This document shows positions 7,996 to 16,987 of a stretch of DNA of 64,000 nt, piece by piece. Position numbers and translations under genes: made by a program. The notes below the pieces were generated by a model that had not been told where the DNA came from, searched no databases, and saw nothing but the letters and a program-made list of their open reading frames with translations. Position 1 is the first letter of the stretch. Each line of letters begins with the position of its first letter. The DNA comes from Lachnospiraceae bacterium Marseille-Q4251 (GTDB lineage: Bacteria > Bacillota > Clostridia > Lachnospirales > Lachnospiraceae), in assembly GCA_018223435.1 (NCBI GenBank), contig JAGTTO010000001.1:2728001-2792000 (forward strand). Direction: 5' to 3'.

Positions 7996-8814
7996 ATGGC
8001 AGATTTTGAATATTTCAGAGCAGAAGAATCTGACCAGTTTTCTTTTTTTCGGATACCCAAAGCTCTGTTCACAGAAAAAGAGTTTGCAAGCCTGTCCACA
8101 GACGCAAAGCTCCTTTACGGAATTCTGCTTGATCGAATCAGCCTATCCAAGAAAAATGGCTGGATCGACAGTGATGGTTATGTCTATATCATTTACACAA
8201 TCGCAGAATTACAGGAGCTGTTGCGAATGTCGCATACGACAGTGACAAAGCTTCTTTATGAGCTTGACAGTGTGCATGGCATTGGATTGATCGAACGGTA
8301 TCGGCAGGGGAATAATCGTCCTTCTGTCATATACGTGAAAAATTTTGTGAAACGGAGCAGAGGAAAGCCAGTAAGATACTTTGCTTCTGGAACGCCAGAA
8401 ACTGGAAATCCAGACTGCAAGGAATTGGAAATCCGGATTGCAAGAAACTGGAAGTCCGGAACGCAAAAAAATAGAAGTCCGGACTGCAAGAATCTGGATG
8501 GAAGTAATACTAAGATAAATAAGACTGAAAAGAATCATACTGATAAGAGTAAGGGCAATACTCCCACTTTGGAAGAAAAATTCAGTCAGTATGGTAGATT
8601 TAAAAATGTTGTTCTGTCGGAAGCTGAACTGCAGGAGCTGATGACGCTATTTCCATGGGATTACCAGAAACGGATTGATCATCTTTCTGTTTATATGAAA
8701 TCCAGTGGAAAAGAATATCAGAACCATTTTGCAACAATCTGTCTTTGGGCAGAAAGGGATGGAACCAGGGCAGGAATGGACAAATATGAATTTCAGGAAG
8801 GAGAAAGCCTTTAA
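7996..8814 (+). CDS. Replication initiator protein A, RepA_N family
   Basis: A 272-aa initiator. The RepA_N domain covers residues 1-125: FFRIPKALFTEKEFASLSTDAKLLYGILLDR, NGWIDSDGYVYIIY and the HTH LRMSHTTVTKLLYELD. A linker rich in Lys and Asn with a repeated CKxxE/RNWKSG motif follows (about 130-170), then a C-terminal domain GRFKNVVLSEAELQELMTLFP...HFATICLWAERD, also seen at the end of the element E protein at 17190. It abuts the DnaC-like ATPase (stop and start overlap), the usual rep-loader pair. Confidence 0.85.
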   Translation: MADFEYFRAEESDQFSFFRIPKALFTEKEFASLSTDAKLLYGILLDRISLSKKNGWIDSDGYVYIIYTIAELQELLRMSHTTVTKLLYELDSVHGIGLIERYRQGNNRPSVIYVKNFVKRSRGKPVRYFASGTPETGNPDCKELEIRIARNWKSGTQKNRSPDCKNLDGSNTKINKTEKNHTDKSKGNTPTLEEKFSQYGRFKNVVLSEAELQELMTLFPWDYQKRIDHLSVYMKSSGKEYQNHFATICLWAERDGTRAGMDKYEFQEGESL

Positions 8815-9608
8815 TGAAAAATAAAGTGGTTGAAGATTATGTGGACGAAGATGGGTGCCTTCATTGTGGTATCTGTAGAAAAAGAAAACAGATGAAGGTC
8901 AGTCTGATGGGATTTGAGCATGTAGTGTCCTGTTTGTGCGAATGCGAGGTAAAAGCCAGGCAGGAACTAGATGAGAAGATGCAGTGGGAAGAAGCACAGC
9001 GGCAGCTTTATCAGAGAAAATCCGTCGGACTTCGGGAAAGAAGATTCTGGGAATGGAAATTTGAAAATGACAACGGAAGCAACCAGAAGATACTAATTGC
9101 CAGGCAGTATGTAGAAAACTGGACAGATATGAAGAGAAAAAATGTAGGACTGCTTTTGATGGGACCTGTTGGAACCGGGAAAAGTTTCTTTGCAGGTTGT
9201 ATTGCAAATGCACTTTTGGAACAGGGAGAACGTGTCATGATGACAAATTTTTCCAGGATCCTAAATGAAATGACCAGCTATCAGGCAGATAAGAACCAGA
9301 TTATACAAAATCTTGTGGATTATCCGCTGCTGATTATTGATGACTTGGGAATAGAACGAAATTCCGAGTTTGCTTTGGAGCAGGTCTATAATGTGATAGA
9401 CAGCCGTTATTGTAAAATGCTTCCGCTGATCGTAACAACGAATCTGGGACTGAATGAAATGAAATCTACAGATTTAGATACTGCTCATCAGCGTATTTAT
9501 AGCAGAATACTTGAAATGTGTGTTCCCATCTATTGTGGTGGAGAAGATAAGAGAAAAGAAGAAGGGACAGAAAAACTCGTACAGGTGCAGAACCTGATTA
9601 CCGGTTAA
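8814..9608 (+). CDS. DnaC-like ATPase, helicase loader
   Basis: A 264-aa IstB/DnaC-family AAA+ protein likely to load replicative helicase at the ICE origin. Near the start are four Cys (CLHCGICRKRK and CLCEC), a zinc-finger-like patch typical of this ICE subfamily. The Walker A GPVGTGKSF is at about residue 116, the Walker B LLIIDDLGIE near 176, and sensor-like VTTNLG follows. Coupled to the initiator upstream. The element E protein at 17936 is a close paralogue. Confidence 0.88.
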   Translation: MKNKVVEDYVDEDGCLHCGICRKRKQMKVSLMGFEHVVSCLCECEVKARQELDEKMQWEEAQRQLYQRKSVGLRERRFWEWKFENDNGSNQKILIARQYVENWTDMKRKNVGLLLMGPVGTGKSFFAGCIANALLEQGERVMMTNFSRILNEMTSYQADKNQIIQNLVDYPLLIIDDLGIERNSEFALEQVYNVIDSRYCKMLPLIVTTNLGLNEMKSTDLDTAHQRIYSRILEMCVPIYCGGEDKRKEEGTEKLVQVQNLITG

Positions 9609-9690
9609 TCTGTCTTTTTTCATTAAAGGGGGTGATTGCCATGATTACAGATCTGGACAGCAGTTGAATCGCTGAAAGGAGGGAAAAGTC

Positions 9691-10182
9691 ATGCAGGAAG
9701 AGGTAACTCAGAAAACGGTCACGTTCTGTATTCGGACTACTAAGATTACGGCAGACCTGTTGAAAAAGGTTCTTGTTGCGTATCTGCGTCATCAGAAGCA
9801 GAAATCAGTAGAGAAGAAAGCACAGAAAAATCAGCCAAAACAGGGAAAGGTCACGGTAAAAGAGCTGGCAAAACAGAATGCCGGGATGGTCAATATCGAG
9901 ATCACGGACAAAAATATCAAGTCCTTTGAACGGTATGCCAGAAAATACGGGATCAATTATGCTCTGAAAAAAGACAAGAGCAAAGAGCCTCCGGTTTATC
10001 TGGTATTTTTCAAGGGACGTGATCAGGATGCCCTCAATGCTGCTTTCCGTGAGTTTTCCCAGAAACAGATTCAAAAAGCGAATAAGCCTTCCATTCATAA
10101 GCGTCTTGCAGCTTACCGGGCAATGATGCCAAAGAAATCGAAGGACAAAGTAAAGAACCGGCATCAGGAGCAGAGCCGATGA
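9691..10182 (+). CDS. pcfB: PcfB-like conjugation protein
   Basis: A 163-aa member of the PcfB/DUF3801 family, a cytosolic partner of the relaxase and VirD4 coupling protein in Gram-positive type IV secretion. Visible family parts are RTTKITADLLKKVLVAYLRHQ at the start, the core IEITDKNIKSFERYARKYGINYALKKD, YLVFFKGRDQDALNAAFREF, and a basic tail. The ATG follows AAAGGAGGG. It overlaps virD4 by 4 bp, which matches the known functional pair. Confidence 0.85.
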   Translation: MQEEVTQKTVTFCIRTTKITADLLKKVLVAYLRHQKQKSVEKKAQKNQPKQGKVTVKELAKQNAGMVNIEITDKNIKSFERYARKYGINYALKKDKSKEPPVYLVFFKGRDQDALNAAFREFSQKQIQKANKPSIHKRLAAYRAMMPKKSKDKVKNRHQEQSR

Positions 10183-12065
10183 TGAAACAACACGGCAATA
10201 AGCTGATGCAGAAGTGGAAGAATAAGGCTGGGGTCAGGCTGTCCGCCCTGGATAAAAAGAAACTGGTTCTTACGAATCTTCCCTATGTTCTGACCGCTTT
10301 TTATGCGGACCGGGCCTCCTGCTTATACAGGAGAAGTCCCGGAGAAGATATAGGGAACAAACTGTTATATGCGATGGAACATGCAGATCGGATCTTTACA
10401 GGAATTCTGCTAAGTTTTGACCTGAGAGACCTATTGGTTGGAGTTACTGTCGCAGTTATTTTGAAACTATTGGTTTGGCAGAAACAGTCAGATGCAAAGA
10501 AACTCCGGAAAGGAATCGAGTATGGTTCAGCCAGATGGGGAACTGCAGAGGATATCAAGCCTTATATGTCAGATGATCCATGGATGAACATTCCACTGAC
10601 AGCAACAGAAGCACTGACGATGGAGAGCAGACCGAAGCAACCGAAATATGCAAGAAATAAAAATATTGTAGTTATCGGCGGCAGTGGTTCCGGTAAGACA
10701 CGTTTTTTCGTAAAACCATCGGTCATGCAGATGAACTGTTCCATGGTCATTACAGATCCCAAAGGCACTCTGATCGAGGAGTGCGGGAAGATGTTAGCAA
10801 AGGGACCGCCGAAGAGGGATAAAGATGGAAATGTCATCAAAGATAAATCCGGGAAAGTGGTATATGAGCCTTATGTGATTAAGGTTTTGAATACGATCAA
10901 TTTTTCTAAATCCCTTCATTACAATCCATTTGCTTATATACGGTCTGAAAAAGATATCCTGAAGCTGGTGACAACAATCATTGTAAATACCAAAGGCGAA
11001 GGGGAAAAAGCTTCCGAAGATTTTTGGGTGAAAGCAGAGAAATTGCTGTATACAGCACTGATTGCTTTTATCTGGTATGAAGGTGATGAAGAGGAAAAGA
11101 ATCTGAATACTCTTCTGGATCTTTTGAATGAAAGCGAAACCCGTGAAGAGGATGAAACTTACCAGAATCCAGTGGATATGATGTTCCAGGAACTGGAAGA
11201 AAGAGATCCGCAGCACTTTGCGGTCAGACAGTATAAAAAATACAAAATGGCCGCCGGCAAAACGGCGAAGTCGATTTTGATTTCCTGTGGTGCCAGACTT
11301 GCCCCATTTGATATCGCAGAGCTTCGTGAGATCATGTCTTACGATGAAATGGAGCTGGATAAGATCGGAGACAGGAAAACAGCCTTGTTTCTGATTATGT
11401 CCGATACGGATACCACATTCAACTTTGTGATTGCGATGCTGCAGTCACAGCTTTTCAATCTGCTTTGCGATAAGGCAGATGATGAATATGGTGGAAGACT
11501 TCCGGTGCATGTGCGTGTCATCGCTGATGAGTTTGCCAACATCGGACAAATTCCTCAGTTTGACAAGCTGATCGCAACTATCCGAAGCAGGGAAATCTCT
11601 GCTTCTATTATTTTGCAGTCACAGAGTCAGTTAAAGGCAATGTATAAGGATAGTGCAGATACCATTCTGGGCAACTGTGATACGACTTTATTCCTTGGTG
11701 GGAAAGAGAAGACCACATTAAAGGAAATGAGTGAGCTTCTGGGTAAGGAAACCATTGACCTGTATAACACTTCGGAGACGAGGAGTAATCAGAAGTCTTT
11801 TGGATTGAATTACCAGAAAACAGGCAAACAGCTGATGACAGAAGATGAGATTGCAGTCATGGATGGAGGAAAATGTATCCTGCAGATCCGTGGTGCCAGA
11901 CCATTTTTCTCGGACAAATATGATATCACGAAACACAAAAACTATCGGCTTCTTGCAGATGAAAACGAGAAGAACCGATACAAAGTTGAGAAAGAGTTAA
12001 ATCCGCAGTACACACCGAAATCTGAAGAAGAGGTGGAAGTAATTCATGTAGAACTGTCGGAGTAA
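10179..12065 (+). CDS. VirD4/PcfC-type coupling protein
   Basis: A 628-aa type IV coupling ATPase that brings the relaxase-DNA complex to the mating channel. The N-terminus has hydrophobic membrane segments (about 30-45 and 85-105), then YGSARWGTAEDI, Walker A GGSGSGKTR at about residue 166, DPKGTLIEE, a long all-helical domain, Walker B VIADEFANIGQIP near 446, and the conserved LQSQSQLKAMY and FLGGKEKTT. It is full length. No second copy exists in element G downstream, so this may be the only coupling protein for both halves. Confidence 0.92.
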   Translation: MMKQHGNKLMQKWKNKAGVRLSALDKKKLVLTNLPYVLTAFYADRASCLYRRSPGEDIGNKLLYAMEHADRIFTGILLSFDLRDLLVGVTVAVILKLLVWQKQSDAKKLRKGIEYGSARWGTAEDIKPYMSDDPWMNIPLTATEALTMESRPKQPKYARNKNIVVIGGSGSGKTRFFVKPSVMQMNCSMVITDPKGTLIEECGKMLAKGPPKRDKDGNVIKDKSGKVVYEPYVIKVLNTINFSKSLHYNPFAYIRSEKDILKLVTTIIVNTKGEGEKASEDFWVKAEKLLYTALIAFIWYEGDEEEKNLNTLLDLLNESETREEDETYQNPVDMMFQELEERDPQHFAVRQYKKYKMAAGKTAKSILISCGARLAPFDIAELREIMSYDEMELDKIGDRKTALFLIMSDTDTTFNFVIAMLQSQLFNLLCDKADDEYGGRLPVHVRVIADEFANIGQIPQFDKLIATIRSREISASIILQSQSQLKAMYKDSADTILGNCDTTLFLGGKEKTTLKEMSELLGKETIDLYNTSETRSNQKSFGLNYQKTGKQLMTEDEIAVMDGGKCILQIRGARPFFSDKYDITKHKNYRLLADENEKNRYKVEKELNPQYTPKSEEEVEVIHVELSE

Positions 12066-12069
12066 CCTT

Positions 12070-12149
12070 GGGAATGAACGAAAAATAATGAGGAAAGGAA
12101 TAACTGACATTAGGTGCGCCGGCTTTTTAGTCGGTGTTTTTTCATTCCC
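12070..12149 (+). terminator. Nested inverted repeat and terminator before maff2
   Basis: An outer pair GGGAATGA / TCATTCCC (12070-12077 and 12142-12149) encloses an inner CGCCGGCT / AGTCGGTG stem followed by TTTTTT. The inner part can act as an intrinsic terminator; the outer pair could give an alternative fold. Confidence 0.55.
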
Positions 12150-12186
12150 GTAAACACCTGAAAAAAGTCAGTTTTGGTGAATGTAT

Positions 12187-12324
12187 ATGGCGTTTTTTAG
12201 CAGTGCAATTACAACTTTAAAAACTCTTGTAGTCGCAATCGGTGCAGGTCTTGGCGTGTGGGGTGTCGTAAACCTTCTGGAAGGATATGGGAATGACAAT
12301 CCCGGCGCTAATGCTCATGTGTGA
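12187..12324 (+). pseudogene. maff2, 5' piece (interrupted by element E)
   Basis: Encodes MAFFSSAITTLKTLVVAIG..., the start of a Maff2-family protein: a small membrane protein, two hydrophobic spans, found between virD4 and trbL in these ICEs. True maff2 sequence runs to GYGNDNPGA plus the AA of the next codon (12311); the last codons NAHV and the stop come from element E. The next ten codons lie at 20788-20817, after E. A full-length Maff2 is about 70 aa. Confidence 0.85.
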
Positions 12325-12558
12325 TAAAGTAACACAACTAAAATAAAGAAAGACAGCCCACTATTCCGTAAAATAATGGAGTAATAGAGAAAACGTTTTT
12401 TCTATGCTAAAATAGGCATATAAAGTAGAATGACAATCAAGATATACAAGAAAGCACTTAAACTCTACCGTTTGTCATGTAATTGTATAGCTTACTTGCT
12501 AGAGTGCAAATGAGTATTTTGATAAGATTTATACACAAAATCAAAAGGAGGAACACAT

Positions 12559-13011
12559 ATGGAGTTCGCAGAAAAACTTATAACACTACGCAAAAGTAGA
12601 GAATTAACACAGGAACAACTGGCTGAGCAGCTTAATGTTTCAAGACAATCTATTTCAAAATGGGAAAGTGGGCAGGTCATACCCGAAGTAGAAAAGATTG
12701 TTGAACTAAGCAAAGTATTCGATGTTACCGTGGATTATCTGTTAAAACCATCAGAGATAGATGAATTATCGGTTAAAACAGAAATTCTGGAACAACAACA
12801 GAAACAGATGTTAGTTAGGGAACAGAAACGCACTCAAATTTCCAAAAATATTATGTATTCGATTGGAATTTATTTGATTTTTTTTGCGGTCTATTTCATT
12901 GGGCATTTCTATTTTGAAATATGGAATGCTTCTGTAATTCTTGCGGAATTACTCATTGCAACTGCGATTGTAGTTTTTGTTTGGGTAAGGAGTTTTTCCG
13001 ACAAATCATAA
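12559..13011 (+). CDS. XRE-family regulator with membrane tail
   Basis: A 150-aa protein with an N-terminal Cro/C1 HTH (residues 5-60: [30 protein letters not shown]), a coiled-coil-like Gln/Glu-rich linker (about 75-100) and two membrane spans (about 103-122 and 128-145), so it is probably a membrane-tethered regulator. RBS AAAGGAGG. It is A+T-rich unlike the G+C-richer genes after 13.0 kb in E, which suggests separate origin, perhaps cargo at the left end. Confidence 0.8.
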   Translation: MEFAEKLITLRKSRELTQEQLAEQLNVSRQSISKWESGQVIPEVEKIVELSKVFDVTVDYLLKPSEIDELSVKTEILEQQQKQMLVREQKRTQISKNIMYSIGIYLIFFAVYFIGHFYFEIWNASVILAELLIATAIVVFVWVRSFSDKS

Positions 13012-13043
13012 AGAGATAGAATTTGTAGCAAACCCAGCCGAGC

Positions 13044-13089
13044 CTGTCAACGGTCAAGATGAACGGCGCAAAAGCGCCGCCGTTGACAG
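13044..13089. other. Large hairpin upstream of sigma-like gene
   Basis: CTGTCAACGG / CCGTTGACAG (13044-13053 and 13080-13089) encloses CGGCGC-AAAA-GCGCCG (13064-13079). A very stable two-part stem with no T-run; candidate regulatory RNA structure or old element end, placed where base composition changes. Confidence 0.6.
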
Positions 13090-13119
13090 CCCCGCCCGTC
13101 TTTGCTGTTCGGTAATCAA

Positions 13120-13150
13120 GAGGGCGACAGCACAAGATGCTGCCGCCCTC
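13120..13150 (+). promoter_or_regulatory. Leader hairpin before sigma-like gene
   Basis: GAGGGCGACAGCA / TGCTGCCGCCCTC, 13 positions with one mismatch, ends about 15 nt before the ribosome site of the gene at 13179. It could control translation or transcription into the E operon. Confidence 0.5.
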
Positions 13151-13178
13151 TGCCATTATTCAGAAAGGGGGATTTTCC

Positions 13179-13637
13179 ATGACCGAACACGAAAAGTATC
13201 AAGAACATATCCGGCATACACACGATGCCTTTTGCAAGACTGTTATTCGCCACGCTGCCATAGACGCAGCCCGGAGCATACGGAGCCGCCGCAAGCGGGA
13301 AATCTCACTTGAATATCTGATAGAAGAAAAACACTATCCATTCAGTACCACAGATAAATACTTTGCGGAGCAATCCGGCATGACCAGCTATCCGCTTTTC
13401 GTCTGTGGTCAGATGGTGCTTTTGGAAAGTCCAGAGCTTGCCGCAGCCCTGTCCGCACTATCACAGATGGAACAGGAAATCATTTTCTTGTACTACTTCC
13501 AACGATTGACGCATAGGGAGATTGGACGGAGATATGGACGGGCTGGCAACACAACCGGGCGGCGTATTCAGATGATTTTACGGCGGCTACGGGCAGAGTT
13601 GGAGGGTTTGTCCTATGAGCCAGCTACTTCCCTATGA
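13179..13637 (+). CDS. Sigma-70-like regulator, Tn916 Orf7 type
   Basis: A 152-aa protein similar in plan to the sigma-like regulators of Tn916-class elements: a basic region with AAIDAARSIRSRRKREISLEYLIEE, then a sigma region 4-like HTH MEQEIIFLYYFQRLTHREIGRRYGRAGNTTGRRIQMILRRLRAEL. The ATG at 13179 follows AAAGGGGG; an ATG at 13137 lies within the leader hairpin and lacks a site. It overlaps the next HTH gene. It likely turns on transfer or excision genes of E. Confidence 0.8.
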   Translation: MTEHEKYQEHIRHTHDAFCKTVIRHAAIDAARSIRSRRKREISLEYLIEEKHYPFSTTDKYFAEQSGMTSYPLFVCGQMVLLESPELAAALSALSQMEQEIIFLYYFQRLTHREIGRRYGRAGNTTGRRIQMILRRLRAELEGLSYEPATSL

Positions 13638-13812
13638 GACAATCGTTAAGGCAAGCGAGGGCGACCCGGAAGCTGTTGCCGCCGTCTTATCCCATTATGC
13701 GGGATATGTCCGCTCTTGTGCGAAAATGGACGGACAGATTAACACGGATATGCAGGAGCATATCGTCAGGCAACTGATAGAAAGCCTGTTGAAGTTCCGC
13801 TTTGACCGCTAA
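13615..13812 (+). CDS. Conjugative-transposon HTH protein, Orf8 type
   Basis: A 65-aa protein (MSQLLPYETIVKASEGDPEAVAAVLSHY...) of the small family that follows the sigma-like gene in Tn916-class elements; the segment AVLSHYAGYVRSCAKMDG to IVRQLIESLLKFRFDR is characteristic. It overlaps the previous gene by 23 bp, so the two are made together and may form one regulator. Confidence 0.78.
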   Translation: MSQLLPYETIVKASEGDPEAVAAVLSHYAGYVRSCAKMDGQINTDMQEHIVRQLIESLLKFRFDR

Positions 13813-13869
13813 ACAGAAAAGTTGTATAATTAGAGCCTGACAAATTAAACTTCAATGAGGGTAGAGCAA

Positions 13870-14280
13870 ATGGAACAGATTATCAATTATAGAGACATAC
13901 CCACAGATAAAAGGATTGACATATTAAATGCTCTTGAGCGAATAGGTTTTTTTCCGGCATACGGCGGCGTGAGAACAATGCAGCAAATTATGGAAAAGTC
14001 AGTTCCAGGTTCAGGCCCACAATTCTATTTCGTTTTCCGTGAAAATGAGTTGATAGGGTACAATTTTCTCATTGGGGACACTAAGAAATATAAAGCGTTC
14101 CCATGGCTTGCTATTAGCAATATGGATGAGCAGAAGTTGACTGTTTGTGAAGAACTGATGAAAATACAAATTGCCTTTTTTGAAGAACTCGGAATGCAAA
14201 AGATAGCAGATCATTGCGTTAGGATTATGGAAGATTACAGAAAAGGAATTGGAAAGCAGAAAGAAAGCGATTGCAGATAA
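13870..14280 (+). CDS. Unrecognised 136-aa protein, possible cargo
   Basis: ATG at 13870 is 8 nt after GAGGG; an in-frame ATG at 13855 overlaps that site. The protein (MEQIINYRDIPTDKRIDILNALERIGF...) has an alternating strand/helix pattern with FYFVFRENELIGYNFLIGD, which recalls acetyltransferase-like folds, but no acetyl-CoA motif is clear. Its lower G+C than the surrounding E genes and the two-hairpin leader directly after it suggest a small insert between regulator and mobilization genes. Confidence 0.6.
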   Translation: MEQIINYRDIPTDKRIDILNALERIGFFPAYGGVRTMQQIMEKSVPGSGPQFYFVFRENELIGYNFLIGDTKKYKAFPWLAISNMDEQKLTVCEELMKIQIAFFEELGMQKIADHCVRIMEDYRKGIGKQKESDCR

Positions 14281-14314
14281 ATTCCATTTGAAAAACGGCT
14301 GACAATTTAATACC

Positions 14315-14372
14315 GCCGCCCATCACAGCGGCAGATAAGCAGTAAATCTTGAAAAGGTTTACTGCTTTTTTT
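14315..14372 (+). terminator. Two-hairpin leader ending in an intrinsic terminator
   Basis: GCCGC/GCGGC (14315-14332) is followed by AGCAGTAAA / TTTACTGCT (14338-14346 and 14358-14366) and a T-run to 14372. The same arrangement precedes the relaxase of element F at 25974-26032, so it is more than a stray terminator: possibly an attenuator controlling mobilization genes. Confidence 0.75.
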
Positions 14373-14651
14373 GCGCCCATTTTCAAAAATCTTTGGCAAA
14401 CCACACCGCCGGATTGTTGTAGGGAGCAGACAGGGAAAACAAAAAAAATTCCGCTGCGTTTGCCAAAACGACCCCTTTTCACCGTTGTAGTGGTGAACAG
14501 CGGGCAGAACACGCCGCCGCAATCGCTATATTGGTGGAGCAAGCCAGTATATCCGCAAACCAGAGCCGCCGAGGAAAGCGGTAGTTTTTTAGAGCAAGAT
14601 TCTACCGCAGTACCAAAATTCGCTTTTCGCTCATTTTGCCCCTGCGGGAAT

Positions 14652-14679
14652 CTTGTTGGGGAGTGCCTTCCCCAAACCC
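14652..14679 (+). other. Candidate oriT of element E
   Basis: CTTGTTGGGG ... CCCCAAACCC with inner stem TTGGGGA/TCCCCAA (14656-14662 and 14669-14675) lies about 130 bp upstream of mobC and the relaxase. The reverse complement at 45225-45248, just after the related relaxase of element G, has the same CTTGTTGGGG and CCCCAAACCC blocks at almost the same spacing. Conservation beside two PF03432-type relaxases makes it a good oriT candidate; the nick site is not defined. Confidence 0.6.
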
Positions 14680-14810
14680 TGCTTATGCGGCTTGCGCCGC
14701 TTAAAAATCCCTCAAAATATTTTTTCGGATTTTTCAAAAACAGTTCCGCTTCACACCCCGTTTTTCTCCTATTAGTGAGAGGACACCACGCACAGAAAGG
14801 AGGTTTTACC

Positions 14811-15209
14811 ATGCGAAAACGATACAACACGCCGCACCGCAGCCGGGTAGTCAAGACACGCATGACCGAGGAAGAATACGCCGAGTTTGCCCAGCGGCTT
14901 TCTGCCTACAACATGAGCCAAGCCGAGTTTATCCGGCAAGCCATAACCGGGGCAGCCATACGCCCCATCATAACCGTTTCCCCCGTCAACGACGAGCTGC
15001 TTGCCGCTGTTGGGAAGCTGACCGCCGAATACGGCAGGATCGGCGGCAACTTAAACCAGATAGCCCGGACACTGAACGAGTGGCACAGCCCCTACCCGCA
15101 ACTTGCCGGGGAGGTACGGGCGGCAGTTTCCGACCTTGCTGCCCTAAAGTTTGAAGTCTTGCAGAAAGTGGGTGACGCTGTTGGCAACATTCAAACATAT
15201 CAGCTCTAA
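14811..15209 (+). CDS. mobC: MobC relaxosome accessory protein (E)
   Basis: A 132-aa MobC-family protein. It starts with a basic ribbon-helix-helix-like segment (VVKTRMTEEEYAEFAQRLSAYNMSQAEFIRQAI), then the MobC core VGKLTAEYGRIGGNLNQIARTLNEW and a C-terminal helix. It would bind oriT and help the relaxase open the strand. ATG after AAAGGAGG. It overlaps the relaxase reading frame by about 29 bp, so translation is coupled. Related to the element G protein at 41392. Confidence 0.9.
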   Translation: MRKRYNTPHRSRVVKTRMTEEEYAEFAQRLSAYNMSQAEFIRQAITGAAIRPIITVSPVNDELLAAVGKLTAEYGRIGGNLNQIARTLNEWHSPYPQLAGEVRAAVSDLAALKFEVLQKVGDAVGNIQTYQL

Positions 15210-16803
15210 AAATGCCGACTATGGCGCAGCGGAAGCCTATCTCACATTTGAGCATGACGAGTTTACCATGAAGCCCACCCTTGATGAAAACGGGCGGCTG
15301 ATACCGAGGGAGGATTACCGCATTTCTTCCCTCAACTGTGGGGGCGAGGATTTCGCTGTTGCCTGTATGCGGGCTAATCTCCGCTATGAGAAAAACCAAA
15401 AACGGGAAGATGTGAAAAGCCACCACTATATCATCAGCTTTGACCCACGGGACGGGACAGACAACGGCTTGACCGTAGACCGGGCGCAGGAGCTGGGCGA
15501 GCAGTTCTGTAAAGAGCATTTCCCCGGACACCAAGCCTTAGTCTGCACCCACCCGGACGGGCATAACCACAGCGGCAATATCCATGTGCATATCGTCATC
15601 AACTCCCTGCGGATTTATGAAGTCCCGCTTCTGCCCTACATGGACAGACCAGCCGACACACGGGAGGGCTGCAAGCACCGCTGCACCAACGCCGCTATGG
15701 AATATTTCAAGAGTGAAGTCATGGAGATGTGCCACCGGGAGGGACTTTACCAAATCGACCTCTTGAACGGCAGCAAGGAACGGATAACCGAACGGGAATA
15801 CTGGGCGGCAAAGAAAGGGCAGCTTGCCCTTGATAAAGAGAACGCCGCCAGAGAAGCCGCAGGACAGCCGACCAAGCCCACCAAGTTTGAAACGGACAAG
15901 GCGAAGCTGCGCCGGACGATACGGCAGGCACTTTCCCAAGCTACCAGCTTTGACGAGTTTTCTTCCCTTTTGCTGCGGGAGGGTGTGACCGTCAAGGAGA
16001 GCCGGGGGCGGCTTTCCTACCTCACACCGGACAGGACAAAGCCTATCACAGCCCGGAAGCTGGGGGACGATTTTGACAAGGCTGCTGTCCTTGCCCTGCT
16101 CACGCAGAACGCCCACAGAGCCGCCGAACAGACCAAAGCCATACCCGAATATCCTGCCGCAGTTAAAAAGCCGTTACAAGGGGAAAAAACCACAAAAACC
16201 ACCCCGGCAGACAACACCTTGCAGCGCATGGTTGACCGGGAAGCCAAGCGAGCCGAGGGCAAGGGCGTGGGCTATGACCGCTGGGCGTCAAAGCACAATC
16301 TAAAGCAAATGGCAGCTACCGTTACCGCCTACCAGCAGTACGGCTTTTCTTCCCCGGAGGAACTGGACGAAGCCTGTTCTGCCGCCTATACCGCCATGCG
16401 GGAAAGCCTTACAGAGCTGAAGCAGATGGAAAAGACGCTGAACGGGAAAAAGGAGCTGCAACGGCAGGTGCTTGCCTATTCCAAGACCCGCCCTGTCCGG
16501 GACGGGCTGAAACAGCAGAAAAACGCCAAGGCAAAAGCAGCCTACCGACAGAAGCATGAAAGCGACTTTATCATAGCAGACGCAGCCGCCCGCTATTTCA
16601 GGGAGAACGGCATTTCCAAGCTGCCGAGCTATAAAGCCCTGCAAGCAGAGATTGAAAGCCTTATCAAAGAGAAAAACAGCGGCTACAACGATTACCGGGC
16701 AAAACGGGAGGAATACCGCCGCTTACAGACTGTCAAGGGCAATATCGACCAGATTTTACGCCGGGAACGCAAGCCTGTGAAAAGGCAGGAACAGGAGCGA
16801 TAA
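15181..16803 (+). CDS. Relaxase/mobilization nuclease (E)
   Basis: A 540-aa relaxase of the PF03432 (MobP) class. The N-terminus LATFKHISSKNADYGAAEAY matches the usual start when TTG at 15181 is read as Met; an ATG at 15151 is also in frame. The metal-binding histidines are in HPDGHNHSGNIHVHIVINS (about residues 121-139), and the catalytic Tyr is probably among the early Tyr residues. The second half is charged, with KGVGYDRWASKHNLKQMA and long coiled-coil helices, as in the G relaxase. It nicks oriT and leads the strand into a recipient using another element's channel. Confidence 0.9.
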   Translation: MATFKHISSKNADYGAAEAYLTFEHDEFTMKPTLDENGRLIPREDYRISSLNCGGEDFAVACMRANLRYEKNQKREDVKSHHYIISFDPRDGTDNGLTVDRAQELGEQFCKEHFPGHQALVCTHPDGHNHSGNIHVHIVINSLRIYEVPLLPYMDRPADTREGCKHRCTNAAMEYFKSEVMEMCHREGLYQIDLLNGSKERITEREYWAAKKGQLALDKENAAREAAGQPTKPTKFETDKAKLRRTIRQALSQATSFDEFSSLLLREGVTVKESRGRLSYLTPDRTKPITARKLGDDFDKAAVLALLTQNAHRAAEQTKAIPEYPAAVKKPLQGEKTTKTTPADNTLQRMVDREAKRAEGKGVGYDRWASKHNLKQMAATVTAYQQYGFSSPEELDEACSAAYTAMRESLTELKQMEKTLNGKKELQRQVLAYSKTRPVRDGLKQQKNAKAKAAYRQKHESDFIIADAAARYFRENGISKLPSYKALQAEIESLIKEKNSGYNDYRAKREEYRRLQTVKGNIDQILRRERKPVKRQEQER

Positions 16804-16821
16804 AAACCGCCCCAAAATGTA

Positions 16822-16835
16822 CCCGAACCCATACA
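16822..16835. repeat. Motif shared with element F
   Basis: CCCGAACCCATACA, matched at 13 of 14 positions by CCCGAAACCATACA at 23894-23907. Both lie in the non-coding stretch before the same small Cys protein gene; nearby, both regions contain GATACCGA with a further ATGATAC. Possible origin or promoter element. Confidence 0.4.
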
Positions 16836-16987
16836 GAACAAGGGGGCTGCCCCGCACCCTATCCGCAATACCAAAGGATTTTTTAACGGGCTTACAGGGC
16901 AGAAAAACCCCGAAAATGATACCGAGATGATACAGAATTACCGCCGATACCGCCACACCAGCGGAAACGGCAGAAAGGAGCGCACCC

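Larger units (their letters stand above)
1975..12309 (+). mobile_element. Left arm of low-GC ICE A
   Basis: Gene order parA-parB-small genes-ssb-RepA_N genes-dnaC-like-pcfB-virD4-maff2 is that of Tn1549/CTn2-related ICEs of Lachnospiraceae. All genes lie on the plus strand with A+T-rich codon use. The arm is cut inside maff2 by element E. The matching right arm is probably the helicase and YodL region from 60224. The left limit is uncertain because the integrase beside it is broken. Confidence 0.65.
14281..14810. other. Mobilization control region of E
   Basis: About 530 bp with no credible gene. It holds the two-hairpin leader (14315-14372), an oriT-like hairpin (14652-14679), the small stem GCGGC/GCCGC near 14686-14700 and the ribosome site of mobC. 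A frame stays open through it and joins mobC, but it has no coding character. Confidence 0.6.

Noticed and set aside
9641..9667. Very short frame between the DnaC-like gene and pcfB
   Set aside because: Only 8 codons. It has a ribosome-site-like GGGGG upstream, so a leader peptide is possible, but nothing else supports it.
14349..14810. Plus-strand open frame continuing into mobC
   Set aside because: It starts in the terminator hairpin and covers the oriT candidate; coding character begins only at the mobC ATG (14811) with its own ribosome site.
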